Assembly: GCA_018398805.1 (NCBI GenBank)
Contig: JAGFBZ010000001.1
Coordinates: forward strand, 616,331 to 680,330
DNA: 64,000 nt
Reading direction: 5' to 3'
Source: Hirundichthys speculiger
Lineage: Eukaryota; Chordata; Actinopteri; Beloniformes; Exocoetidae
The position numbers and the translations under genes are program-made. This document shows, one piece after another, positions 53,849 through 64,000 of this stretch (within the stretch, counting starts at the first letter, position 1; every line of letters starts with the position of its first letter). Under the pieces are notes generated by a model. That model worked only from the letters and a program-made list of their open reading frames with translations, had not been told where the DNA came from and searched no databases.

Positions 53849-56800
53849 TGTGATTTCCGGTGCGCCATTAGCGGTGTGTTTTTTCCTGCGGCTTCTCCTT
53901 CTGTGTGAAATAATCACAAACAACTTCTCTCGTTAGAACATATCAGAATTTATTAACACAAGTATTAAGATGAACAAACACTTGAATCAAGATCCTGATA
54001 TCTACTAACTAAAGACAACTGGACTAACATAAGCAAATAAAACATTAAATGGAAAAGAGTGTCAACTTATATACATGTATGCTGGGGAACTATTGATGTG
54101 TGTGCGTGCATGTGTGTGTGTGTGCATGTGAGATAAACTACAAGCGCATGAAGAGTTCCAAGATGGCCGTCAATGTCACGTGGTGACCACGTTACCTGAC
54201 CAAGATGGCTGCCGATTCACGCCATAGGACTTAAAGATGGCAGACGAGGTCACGTGGTAACCTCGCTCACAGAAGGTTGTTGGTAGGAGAAAGGAAAGGA
54301 ACGCCTAAGCTAAGGTGATTCCTCACCACCGATGCTGTGATTGCTCCCAGGATTTCCACACAGGAGGGAGAGTGTGAAGCAGATTACCACGCCCTCGCCC
54401 TGATCATTTGATTTGTAGACCAGGACGCCACCACCCAGTGTTAAGGAAACATGTCTGTTATGTGGATAAATGTGTGCCGGCTGACCGGCGGTGGGTTCAA
54501 CAGTACTGAGAGTGTAACAACAGACAGAAAACATTAACTAAGCTAAGTATCTCTGCCCAGACACAAAAGCCTCATACGTGGCTAGTTTCCTTCCCCTGAG
54601 CGATGTCACAAACGTTTACAGTGACAAGCAAAAATTCCCCTAACTTTCACCGTTCATGAATGTTCTTCTGTTTCTCTGCGCTCCATACAGTTTAAATAAT
54701 TACGTTAGTTAATTAGACGACACAGGAAGTATGGTCAGGGTCTGCCATACTTCTATGAAGAGCTCAATTCATCAGAGATGAGTTGACTGAGGCTCATTAG
54801 TTTACTGCTGACTGCAGGCAGCAGAGGACCAGTCTGGGGCTCCAGAGAGGAGGACATGGAGCACCGCAGGGCACTGCTCTCCTGGTTATAGGTCCGCGGA
54901 GTTTCACATTTTCCTCTCCAGTAGATTACAGAGCTGGTCAAAAGACCAGGGAAAAAAAAACCTGCTCTGCTTTGTTGTTCCCTCCAGAGCAGAAAGTACA
55001 TCCCGCGGAGGGAACCTCTTCTATGTCAAGCAACCAGGGTCATATAACATAACTTTAATAAGGCATTATGAAAAAAATAGACTGTATACAGCGCTTTAAA
55101 TGAATACTTTCATGAGTGCTGTCCCAGTTTAAAACCTTTGTTGTGTTCTTACAGTAGAAGACTCACAAAACTTTCTTCCTCCACTATTTCATCTGATTTA
55201 CCACCAATATAGGATGCTTTTATCAGCCGTAAATTCCAAACTAAATAAAAATTTCTTTTTTTTTTTTTTTTTTTGTCATTTTAGATAAAAGCAGAACTCT
55301 GCACATCTCCCCAAGTTTAAAAAAAAAAACTGAAACAGGAGTCTATTTCAGCAGCAGGGTTGTGTGACTGTTTCTGGTTGAAGTGTCCAAAAACAGAACC
55401 ATCCAGAACAATCTCGGCAATCATACAATCTTTTCTTTTCCCTGGCTGGATAATGTCTGATGTGATGTAGTTAGTCAAACCGCCTGTTGATTCTACTGAC
55501 TGTGAAGATTCCATAGAGGTGTCAAGCCGTTCCTGAGATATGGCCTTGATCTAACACCCACAGCTCAGCAACCGATCCATCTCTCAAATAAAAAGCAGTT
55601 TCATAGTTTGTTACCTGAAAAACTCAATGACAGTTAAAAATAAATGTGTCAAAATAGCTGGTTTGGAAATTTGAAATCTTCAAAATCCTGTGGAAAAACG
55701 TTCCCCAGTAGGAAACTCAGTCTTGTTTCAATGAATAGTGAGATGTTCTAGGATGGATTTCTGGAGCTTTTAGGTTATCACTTTATAAATCCATAAATAT
55801 ATATGACCTCTAAAAGTGGGATATTTTACCATATTCCTCCTGTGATGCATCCTTATTTACACTGCCGTGGTAACATGTATACTAACTTTATACTTCTGCT
55901 TTTCTTACATGTTTAGCAAATTTATCAGAATGCACCTCATGTTTAATTACCGATGTCATCTGGCAGGAATCTTAAAAACAGGCCTTGTCAGCAAAGTCCA
56001 AATTGGAACAATCGGTATTTTATCTGGTTCAAGGAGGTGCGGCGGCTGCTGACTTCAGGAAATGAAGCTGTCTTCAGGGAGCTCAGAAACAGTGACTCAG
56101 ACTTTCCATCAGAGCCTCCCTGTTCTGGCCAAACAAACCCTCCCTCTGTAGCATTTCCTCCTGCTACACCGCGGGTGCACGTCCACCACAACCAACAAGG
56201 ACACACCTGAAACTAACGCTATTTTCACTCAAACTATTCTGAGATGTAACTTCCACCCAAATAAGAAAAAGGTGGGACGACACGGAAAATGCAAACAGTA
56301 AAAGCATCATTAACCTGACTTCTTTACTGACTGTATTAACCCAAGACACTTACATTCTTTTGCATCAACTCTTTTTCATGTTAATATACGTCCATTTTTG
56401 CATTTCAGACCTGAAACACGTCAGGACGGTGAAGCTTAAATCACTTTCTAATGCTGTCATTCCTTCTCACAACACTTGAAAGTTGTTCTGGTATTCAGGA
56501 AATAAAGTGTTGAAGAATTGAGTCCTGCTATAAGAGATTATCCAACATTGTCTATCGTGGACAGGTCAGGACTGCAGACGGTCCAGTAGCTGTACTCTCT
56601 CCTTCCTCAGTCTCGTCTCTGTAATGCATCCAGAAAGTGGTTTTATATTGTCTTGTTAAATAATTCATGAACGTCCACAGAAACGATGTGGTCTTGAAGG
56701 CACCATATGTTGCTGGAATATCTCAGTGTCACAGAGGTGGAAATGAGTTTTAACAGGAACACTGATACAAGCCCAGACCATCACAGAGTCTGGATGCTGG

Positions 56801-56886
56801 ACTTCTTACTGGCAACACGTTCAGATTATCCCTTTCCTTTTTGGTCTGAAAATCATTTCATCCAAAAAAGATCTGGATTCATATCA
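53849..56886. other. No recognisable gene
   Basis: Unassigned DNA. Around 53885-54600 the text tgtgtgaaataatcacaaac...aatttattaacac and aagatggccg/aagatggctg/aagatggcag motifs suggest a retroelement LTR or its neighbour, not identified. A poly-T run lies at 55255-55274. Confidence 0.35.
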
Positions 56887-57205
56887 ATCCATCCATCCAT
56901 TATCTATACCCTGATCCTCCTTTTCAGGCTCACAGGGCTCCCATCTTTGCTCACATAAACACCAGGGTTACGCCCAAAACAAGCCACCGGTCCATCACAG
57001 GGCTACAAATGTGAAGAATCAACCAGACACGCTCTTCTAGGATCAATTCAGAATCACCAATCCAAGCCTCATGAGATGTTTTTGGATGGTGGGAGGAAAC
57101 CACATGCAAGTGTGAGGAAAACATCCCAGCTCCACTCAGAAAAACCCCAACCAAGTTCTGGACTAGGATCCTTTGTTAGGGGACCACGCTAACCACCCAG
57201 TCTTC
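56887..57205 (-). repeat. Fish RTE/Expander-type LINE 3' end
   Basis: tccatccatccattatctat at the left is the inverted 3' tail. The text then follows the very common fish repeat: caccggtccatcacagggct, gatggtgggaggaaaccaca, cccagctccactcagaaa, and gctaaccacccag. Class naming (RTE) is from memory. Confidence 0.65.
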
Positions 57206-57284
57206 ACCCCTTCCTCGTAGCATCCCTGTAATGGGCTGTTTTCCTCGAGCCTCGACGGCCCACGCAGTCACCAGCAGATCAAGA

Positions 57285-57307
57285 AACCCTAACCCTAACC
57301 CTAACCC
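57285..57307. repeat. Interstitial telomere-type repeat
   Basis: aaccctaaccctaaccctaa then ccc: nearly four perfect units of the vertebrate telomere repeat (TTAGGG on the other strand), inside unrelated sequence. Confidence 0.95.
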
Positions 57308-57399
57308 ACGAGTTGTGAGTCAAGAGACTGTGAGTCCCAGTGGACGTGTGTTACTTCTCGTTTCAGCTCTGCCAGCGCTCAGTTCAGGTGTCATTGGTT

Positions 57400-57680
57400 A
57401 GTGGTTATGCGACATGGAAGGGCCCCAGTGGTCAGTCGAGGAACTACAACTTTTCTAATCAACTCAACCCAGAAGTTGAAACAACTGTGTGAAAGGGCCT
57501 CTGGAGGGCAGTCTTAGGATGCTGAGTTTGGGTCAAACCCCCTGTAAATTGTGAAGCGCTGTCTTGTCAAGTGACCACTTTCCCACTTCTGGATTGTAGC
57601 CAATTAGGAAGTAGGTTTTGCTGCAATTCCTCAACTGACTATCAGGATCTGGCTCCAACAGTGGGTTGATCTCCTCTGAC
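57400..57680. repeat. Hairpin copy of a dispersed repeat
   Basis: agtggtcagtcgaggaacta...aacccagaagttgaaac at 57429-57483 is followed by an inverted partner at about 57588-57665 (cacttctggattgtagcc...ctgcaattcctcaactgact). Single-arm copies lie at 14115 and 35019. Looks like a small hairpin transposon, not identified. Confidence 0.7.
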
Positions 57681-60636
57681 CTCCATGTTAAAAATATTAC
57701 AACAGAATTAAACATATGTGGTTCAAAAATGGGTTTGATCTCCAAAGCTAGATTTCACATCTATGACAACTGTGAGGGGGGGGTTGATTTCCGTGCACAT
57801 CAAGTAAAATGATACAAAGAAGCTAATTTATTTATAATTACGGGCATGGTCTTTTGATTGATGAGGGGCATAGCCAATGGGTCCCTGTCATCACGTTAGC
57901 TATTTAACGCTTAGCACTGTCTTGACTTCTGAGCTGTGTGGCTCGGCTAAAGGAGCCGGGAGCCACGGAGGATCATTTCAGGGCCCTTCTGATCAACGGT
58001 CAACTGTCCTGCAAGAGAGAGGCTGACGATGGTGGATAACACTTCTACACTTCTATCTGTAACTGATGGACCGGCGGGTCCCAGCAGAACTCTACTGTTA
58101 TAGTTTTATCTACTATACCAGCAGGGTATCTGACCGTCAACAAGACACAGAAGAAAAATGGCTGTCTGTATTATCCTCATTCACCTGGCTCTTCAGGATT
58201 ATCCTCACCTTTGTTGTTACTTGATTAGTGATGTCGTTGCTTCTGCGGTGGGAAACCTGCATTGAGTCTCGTCTACGGTGGGTGTTTTAACCCTGGTCAG
58301 AGTGAGCCACCAGTCAGCCGCTGGGGGAAATATATGACCAGGAGACATAAAAATGATTCCATGGATGCAGCATTAACAGTGTCAGAGCCAGGACATGCTG
58401 TTGATTCTTGATCATTATCACCATGTGAACACAAGGCATAAAATCAGTATAATAAAGCCAAAAAAGCTATTATTTTGGAGTTGTCAGTGTATTTACATGA
58501 ATAATATGTTTTGCAATTTGTGTAATTTTGCAGATTTTTTGTTCCTCATTTTGTCTCTGTGATGTCAGTAGTAAACTGTTGATATCATGTTTGTCCCTGG
58601 CTTCCTTTCTTATAAACTTAAAAAGAAGACGAGACCAAACAAAAAATGGTGCAATGAGCCTTTATTTCAAAACATGCAACAAATAAGTTTAAAAAACAAA
58701 TCATGTGAGTTTTTGTGACATAATAATGTGGACATCTTCTAAAATATAATAAAATCACTTCATTTCTTCACCCCACCTGCCCAAAGCTCTACGCCCCATC
58801 GCCTGTGGCTCCGCCCTCACCGCAACCATGTGACCAACCCACACATCAACAGAACATTAAGGCACTTTGGAGGACAACCTAAATGATCCAAACTGTCCAA
58901 AAGGTCCACTGGGTTCTGGTTTCAGCAGCGCTGATCCGGAGCAGAGACTCTGGACGCTCTGGACATCAGAAAACTTGTTGTGGGAAGAAAAACCCATGGC
59001 GGTCTTCACAGCTACTGGTCATGTGATCTCAAGTGGGCGTTACTCCGAATTACTACATTTCTGGCGCTGTCCAATATTTAAAGTCTAGAAGACACGACTC
59101 ATTTCTTCGATTTCTTCTTCATTCAGTTGACTTTATTGGTCTAAAAACCCACCTGACAGGGTGAAATTTTATTCCTGATACTGTCAACCACTGTTATAAA
59201 AGACATTTGAAGGAGTTTTTGTCCCGTTTTTGAGAAATCCTTCAGGACCAGCTGCTGCTTCTGGCGGTTTACCAGGGTGCCACCTAAACCTGAACATTTA
59301 AGTTCAGCCTGCAGTAAATTTCAGTGTCACAACAAGGTCAGCTTCCGCTGGTCTGTGGTTAAACTGGCTGGAAACAGGAAGTACGAAGTGAAGTCTGCTG
59401 CATGACACTGTGGCAGGAGTCATAAAATAAACACTGCACCATTAATTATTGGCCAAAAACTCACATCAGTTGAGGTTCAAAAGCTACACAGGATGCCACA
59501 TCCACGACCAGAATGGGAAATGTAATCACATGTGGTGTAACTGCAGTAAGAGCTGTCGTGTAGGAGCAGAAACAGATTAACTGAGTATAAAACAAGCTTG
59601 GAAAGAGACTTCGAGACCACGACTTCCCCTGATTTCAGACCTGAAAGATGCTCAGGGACCAAATCTGCACGTCACTGGATCCAATCAGGAAGAAGAAGGA
59701 AAGAAAAGGAAAACCAGGAAATGACCTGCTCTGACAGTAAATGTAGACTCTCAGGACAGCGACAGTCTTCCCCAGCAGGACAAACGCAGCCATCATTTTT
59801 GGGTCTGTACGTGTTTCTGTGCTGTGTAATGATCCCGACGAATAAATGAACCCAAAAATTAGTGCGTTGAGTGAGAAACATGTCACGACGCTCGATTAAA
59901 AACACCTGCATCAGGTTTAGGCTAACGAGCAGGAAAATAAAACCCTGGTGCTTGATGTGATGTTTGAGGACACAAGGCGAGATCAAGCTAACCACCAGCT
60001 TCTGGTTAAACCAAAGGAGCTAACGACAGAGCAGGCTCTTAACGGGGGGGTTCCATGATGTGGAAGCTATCTCTCTCAAATTTTGGAGACCCTGAACCAA
60101 AAACTTGGACTCCCATCTCGGTTGTCTCTTCTGACAGCTTTGTATCGCTTGAGGGGGCCATGTCACATCAAGAACAGTGAACCAACCAAACCAATCACAA
60201 CGGGGCAGGAAAGAGTTTTGTGCGACGGCTCATACAGGAGCTTCCAAGAGCCACAGTTCAAAACAACCAAGACAGGCGCCTAACTGCTGATGGCCATCTA
60301 TCCAATGGTGTCCAGAGGCAGTTTCTTCTGCGTCCGTTGGTACCGGCCCCTGGAAATCCAGTCAGAGGACCCAGACCACATTTTTGTATCAATGAGGAAC
60401 TGGATTAGGAACTCTGGCACAATGTCATAAGAGCAACGTGGCCTCCACACCTACAGGGGGACCTGGTGAGCTTAAAGACACTAAAGATCCTTCCAACATC
60501 TAGATTTCGCTCTCAAACTTGTAAACAGCAGTCGAGAAGAGAATCCAAAAAAATCAAAAACATCTGGAATCTTCTCTTTTAACTTAACCGTCCTGACACT
60601 ATTCCAGGGAACTATGTAGTAATTTCATGTTTCCCT
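57681..60636. other. No recognisable gene
   Basis: Unassigned DNA. A minus-strand AATAAA with GT-rich context (58650-58665, ggtgcaatgagcctttattt) could mark the end of a minus-strand transcript, and ataataaagcc at 58450 one on the plus strand, but no exon could be read. Frames at 60083-60408 show no firm motif. Confidence 0.35.
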
Positions 60637-61346
60637 TAGGGATGTTCCTGGCAACTAATTTCCCTGTCGACTAAACGAAAATTTTAATTAAGACTCGTCG
60701 GCTAGTCTAAAAAAAAGATGCGCTCCAGCCTGGAAGTTATCAGTTTGCGTCCCGGTACGGTGTATTTGGGCTCAACATATTCCATTAGCTTCCTGAAGCC
60801 TTTACCTTCCACAAAGTTAAGTGGAAGCATATCTTGCGAAGTCATTATCGTGATGAGCTGCGTTATCCTCTCAGACCGGACGGGAGAACACGTCTCCGGG
60901 TAAACAATCGGCCTGAGTGTGGCTAGCACCGCTAGCATCAGCAGCCGTCGTCTCGTGCAGATTAACATCCAAATGCTTGAGTCTAATGTGGTTGCGCATT
61001 GCTCCAGTCGAGTGATTGTATGCCAGTTGTTTCAGACACAGTCTACATACTACCTTGTTTTCATTTCTAGATTAAAGTACCGACCAAACCGCGCTGGTTT
61101 TAAGAGAGACCATCTTCCCACCGTGCTGTTTTAAAAACTCCACTGTCTACTCGAGCATTGCTGCGGAGAGGGGGACTGCTGTCTGACGGCTCTGTAGCCC
61201 CAACTAGTGGCAGGCGGCTGTATGACAGTTAAGCGGCCTTGTACATGAATAAAACACAAATTGGTTTAAACGACTAATATTTCTGGTGCCGACTAGTAAG
61301 TGAGCGGACGTTTAATCGTTTAGACGACTAATCGCGCGCATCCCTA
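60637..61346 (-). mobile_element. hAT relict (ZBED-type), internally deleted
   Basis: Left end tagggatgttcctggc and inverted right end tagggatgcgcgcgatt share TAGGGATG; both continue with GACTAAACGA/GTCTAAACGA. The flanks gtttccct (60629-60636) and gttttctt (61347-61354) agree at 6 of 8, a decayed duplication. The 710-bp interior keeps two pieces of a minus-strand transposase. Confidence 0.75.
60740..61050 (-). pseudogene. ZBED-type hAT transposase fragment: BED finger and one conserved block
   Basis: Reading leftwards from 61050: VCRLCLKQLAYNHSTGAMRN then HIRLKH, a C-x2-C...H-x4/5-H BED finger. The frame runs to a stop in SRPV near 60880. In another frame, MLPLNFVEGKGFRKLMEYVE then PKYTVPGR follows; this block (PF..VE..GF..L...L.P.Y..PSR) occurs in ZBED1/ZBED4-like hAT transposases. 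The catalytic and dimerisation parts are deleted. Inactive. Confidence 0.75.
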
Positions 61347-63285
61347 GTTTTCTTCCCACATCAAATTATATCAGACGGCAGAAATGGGCAGGACCATGCC
61401 TCATTTGTGGTCCAGTCCTGGATCAGGCTGGACCATCAATCAAACTGGTCTGCAGAACAGAGCCCAGTGGACACACAGCTTTACATCAGGTCACTTTACA
61501 TCAGTGAGAAAACCATCATTGAGCATCAGAAAGTACATCCATGCCAAAAGAAACGACGTAAACAGTCTGGTTCGGTCTGGCCTGGAGCCAGAATCAATCT
61601 GTGGTGATTGTTTTCTGAGAGAGGAAATGTAGACGACAACACTACTGTAAAACAGATACATCTAGAGAGCTTCTGTAGCAGACAGAGCTGACGTTTCCTG
61701 CTGGAAACTGGCAACGAGGCCAAAACTCTGGAGAAAAGACAGCAGATTTCTTCTGGATCCATGCAAACTTCCCAGGCAGCCATAAAAACCCAACTTCAGG
61801 GTTCAAAAATAAAATAAAAGAAGCATAGATTAAAAAAGACATTTAAATTCAATCCTAAACCAGGTACTGATGCATAACTTGGTATATTCAAAGTTCAATG
61901 ATACAAATACAAAAATCTTAAATGTTTTTCTCAAACAGCATCATTCCTTATCCAGTGACTTCAAACAAGTGCTTCTCGTCCTGGTTTTTCTTCAGCATCA
62001 GATCAGGTCGGTCAGTGCATCATAAATGGAAATGAAGCTTCCACACATCCAGCCAGTGCAGACACACAAAAAAAAAATTAAAAAAGAAAAATACAGCAGA
62101 GTGAAGCACCACAAAGCTTAAGTGAACGTGATGGACCGTCACCAACACTCAGAAACAGCGACGTGAACGTGAAACGATGGAATATGAAGAGTGTGATGAG
62201 TGAACTGTGTGATTTCAGACGGTCTCAGGCAAACGTCTACAATCATGACAGAAACCCGGCCCGGCGGTCCGATTCCCATCGAAAACGGGACGAGAAACAT
62301 CCCAGTCTGGAGCCTCAAGGGTCCCGTACTTTGATCCCCATCCATGTTGACGCGATAGTCACGATAGTCGTTTTATTTACTAACCCTGCTCCCCGCTCAC
62401 TCTGCTCCTATTGGTTACTGAACCAGTGAGAAGTTACTGCCACAGACGACGTCTCACTGGTTAAAAATGTTTTTCCTTTTAACTGAGTCACGTCTCAGGG
62501 GGGCGGAGCTGACCTCATGTGGGGTTAGATCTATTTAGTTAATCTGCACTTGTGAGGACCGTCTTTATCACACAGCGTGAGGAGATGGGGGGTGGGGGGG
62601 TGGACAGCAGAAGTAAAACAGTCCGTGGTTAATCGGCTGAATCAGTCCAGTAATCGTTTTTTCTGCATCTCTTCAGAGGAAACATAAGACACGTTCAGTG
62701 TGTTTTTTGGCATCTGATCAATAAGGCAGTATTTTCAGGGACACGTTTTCAAAACGGTTGGTTCATATGAAACAGCAGAGAAGCTCATCGTTAAATCAAA
62801 GATCCTTTTTCTTGAAGTTCTACCAGAGTGAAAGCAGATGTTTTTCAGTCCAACAAACATTTCTCAGAGGCAGATAAATGTTCTTACATGAGGAGGGTTG
62901 AAGCACAGAAATACTCTGCTGGTCCAGTAACGACCACTTTAATTTAATTATTTTCTTGCTTCGTCACTGCAAAAAGCTCCAGCTATAGTACAAGACATAA
63001 ACACTAAATTACTTTTCTTTTATTTTTTAAGTCTTTTTTCTTATTTCATTTCTTATTTCGTGCGTCTTGATTTTCCAGAAACCTCCAGTCACGACTCATT
63101 TGCTCATCTTCAGTCTTCCACTCGTTTCTGTGCTATAACAGGTCTGTTTTTAAGTCATTTAAAGTTAAATTTTGTATTTTTTTCCTCGTTTCAGACTCTT
63201 GAATGTCTCCCAAATATAAACTGGAGCCAGACTTCTGGCAGCACTGAGTCATTTTCTCATGAAAGTTAGATTTTATTTCTTATAT
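61347..63285. other. No recognisable gene
   Basis: Unassigned DNA. Frames at 61384-61632, 62139-62345 and 62163-62429 lack motifs. An A-rich run lies at 62068-62094 and a G-rich stretch at 62586-62600. Confidence 0.4.
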
Positions 63286-63289
63286 TGTT

Positions 63290-64000
63290 GCAGGTGTTTT
63301 TGCAGTGTACCGGGTGTTTTTTTGCAGTGTAGCAGGTGGGTTTTGCAGTGTAGTGGGTGTTTTTTTTTGTATTGTGATGGATGTTTTTTGTATTATAGCA
63401 GGTGTTTCTGTATTGTAGCGGTTGTTTTTTTGCAGTGTAGCGGGTGTTTTTTTGTATTGTGACGGGTGTTTTTTGTACTATAGCAGGTGTTTCTGTATTG
63501 TAGCGGGTGTTTTTGGTATTGTAGCAGGTGTTTTTTGCAGGGTAGTGGGTGTTTTTTGTATTGTGACGGGTGTTTTTTGTACTATAGCAGGTGTTTCTGT
63601 ATTGTAGCGGGTGTTTTTGGTATTGTAGCAGGTTTTTTTTGCAGGGTAGTGGGTGTTTTTTGTATGGTGACGGGTGTTTTTTTGTATTATAGCAGGTATT
63701 TTTGTATTGTAGCGGATGTTTTTTGCAGTGTAGCAGGTGTTTTTGGTATTGTAGCTGCTGTTTTTTGCAGTGTAGCGGGTGTTTTTTGTATGGTGACGGG
63801 TGTTTTTTGTATTATAGCGGGTATTTTGTATTGTAGCTGGTGTTTTTTGCAGTGTAGCGGGTGTTTTTTTGTATGGTGACGAGTGTTTTTCTGTACTATA
63901 GCAGGTATTTTTGTATTGTAGCTGCTGTTTTTTGCAGTGTAGCGGGTGTTTTTTGTATGGTGACGGGTGTTTTTTGTATTATAGCGGTTATTTTTGTATT
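63290..64000 (+). repeat. 21-bp minisatellite running off the window
   Basis: Units such as tgtagcgggtgttttttgcag and tgtgacgggtgttttttgta, mostly about 21 bp and sometimes 20 or 22 through the T run. 21 bp is seven codons, so long stretches stay open in several frames (130 codons at 63487-63879, repeating CSGCFL/VAGVFC). A translated product is unlikely because the T-run length varies between units. Confidence 0.95.

Noticed and set aside
57285..57307. Chromosome end
   Set aside because: Fewer than four units with ordinary sequence on both sides.
60083..60408. Tc1-like transposase fragment (RRLIQELPRATVQ...)
   Set aside because: Only a weak resemblance to Tc1 N-terminal motifs and no conserved block after it; left unassigned.
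63487..63879. Cys-rich small protein of 130 residues
   Set aside because: The frame is a by-product of the 21-bp repeat; other frames are open too, and no splice or start context supports it.

Overview
The window looks like gene-poor nuclear DNA from a teleost (ray-finned) fish. It has spliced vertebrate-style exons of an immunoglobulin-superfamily receptor, long microsatellites and minisatellites, a short TTAGGG-type repeat, and remnants of fish transposon classes (hAT, Tc1/mariner, Tigger/pogo, L1-like and L2/Rex1-like LINEs, a possible YqaJ/ISL2EU-type element). No bacterial-type genes, rRNA or CRISPR were seen. All calls come from reading the sequence and the motifs; no database search was run.

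Layout. 1-3.2 kb: palindromic CTCGAGATCTCGAG repeats and unassigned DNA. 3.2-7.4 kb: a Tigger relict, then a hAT transposon with both ends, a perfect 8-bp target duplication and a frameshifted transposase; its leader forms a 37-bp perfect hairpin carrying two RFX X-box motifs. 7.4-16.3 kb: LTR-like pieces, (TA)n, three more hAT elements, LINE and Tc1 relicts, two minisatellites. 16.3-30.4 kb: a minus-strand Tc1 relict, a CT-rich tract, an L1-like relict, an element with roughly 40-bp inverted ends, and long unassigned stretches.

30.4-53.1 kb is the most informative part. A SIGLEC15-like receptor gene is present twice: a broken copy (V exon 30929-31287, tail exon 35604-35693) and a better copy (V exon 48531, Ig2/TM exon 50187, tail exon 50844, candidate last exon 52943). 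All junctions of the second copy are phase 1, but its tail exon has a stop three codons before the splice site. Comparing related sequences inside the window gives two natural empty sites that prove the borders of two hAT insertions. Between the copies lies a minisatellite of about 195 units of 37 bp (36731-43951), separated from a small second block by a composite transposon insertion and then followed by an internally deleted LINE. A tRNA-Glu-like sequence lies antisense in the first visible intron.

53.1-64 kb: a tandem duplication, an RTE-type LINE tail, four TTAGGG units, a hairpin repeat, a hAT relict with a BED finger, and a 21-bp minisatellite running off the end.

The only plausible functional host gene is the SIGLEC15-like receptor at 48.5-53.1 kb; its signal-peptide exon was not found. 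Everything else is mobile, repeated or unassigned DNA.
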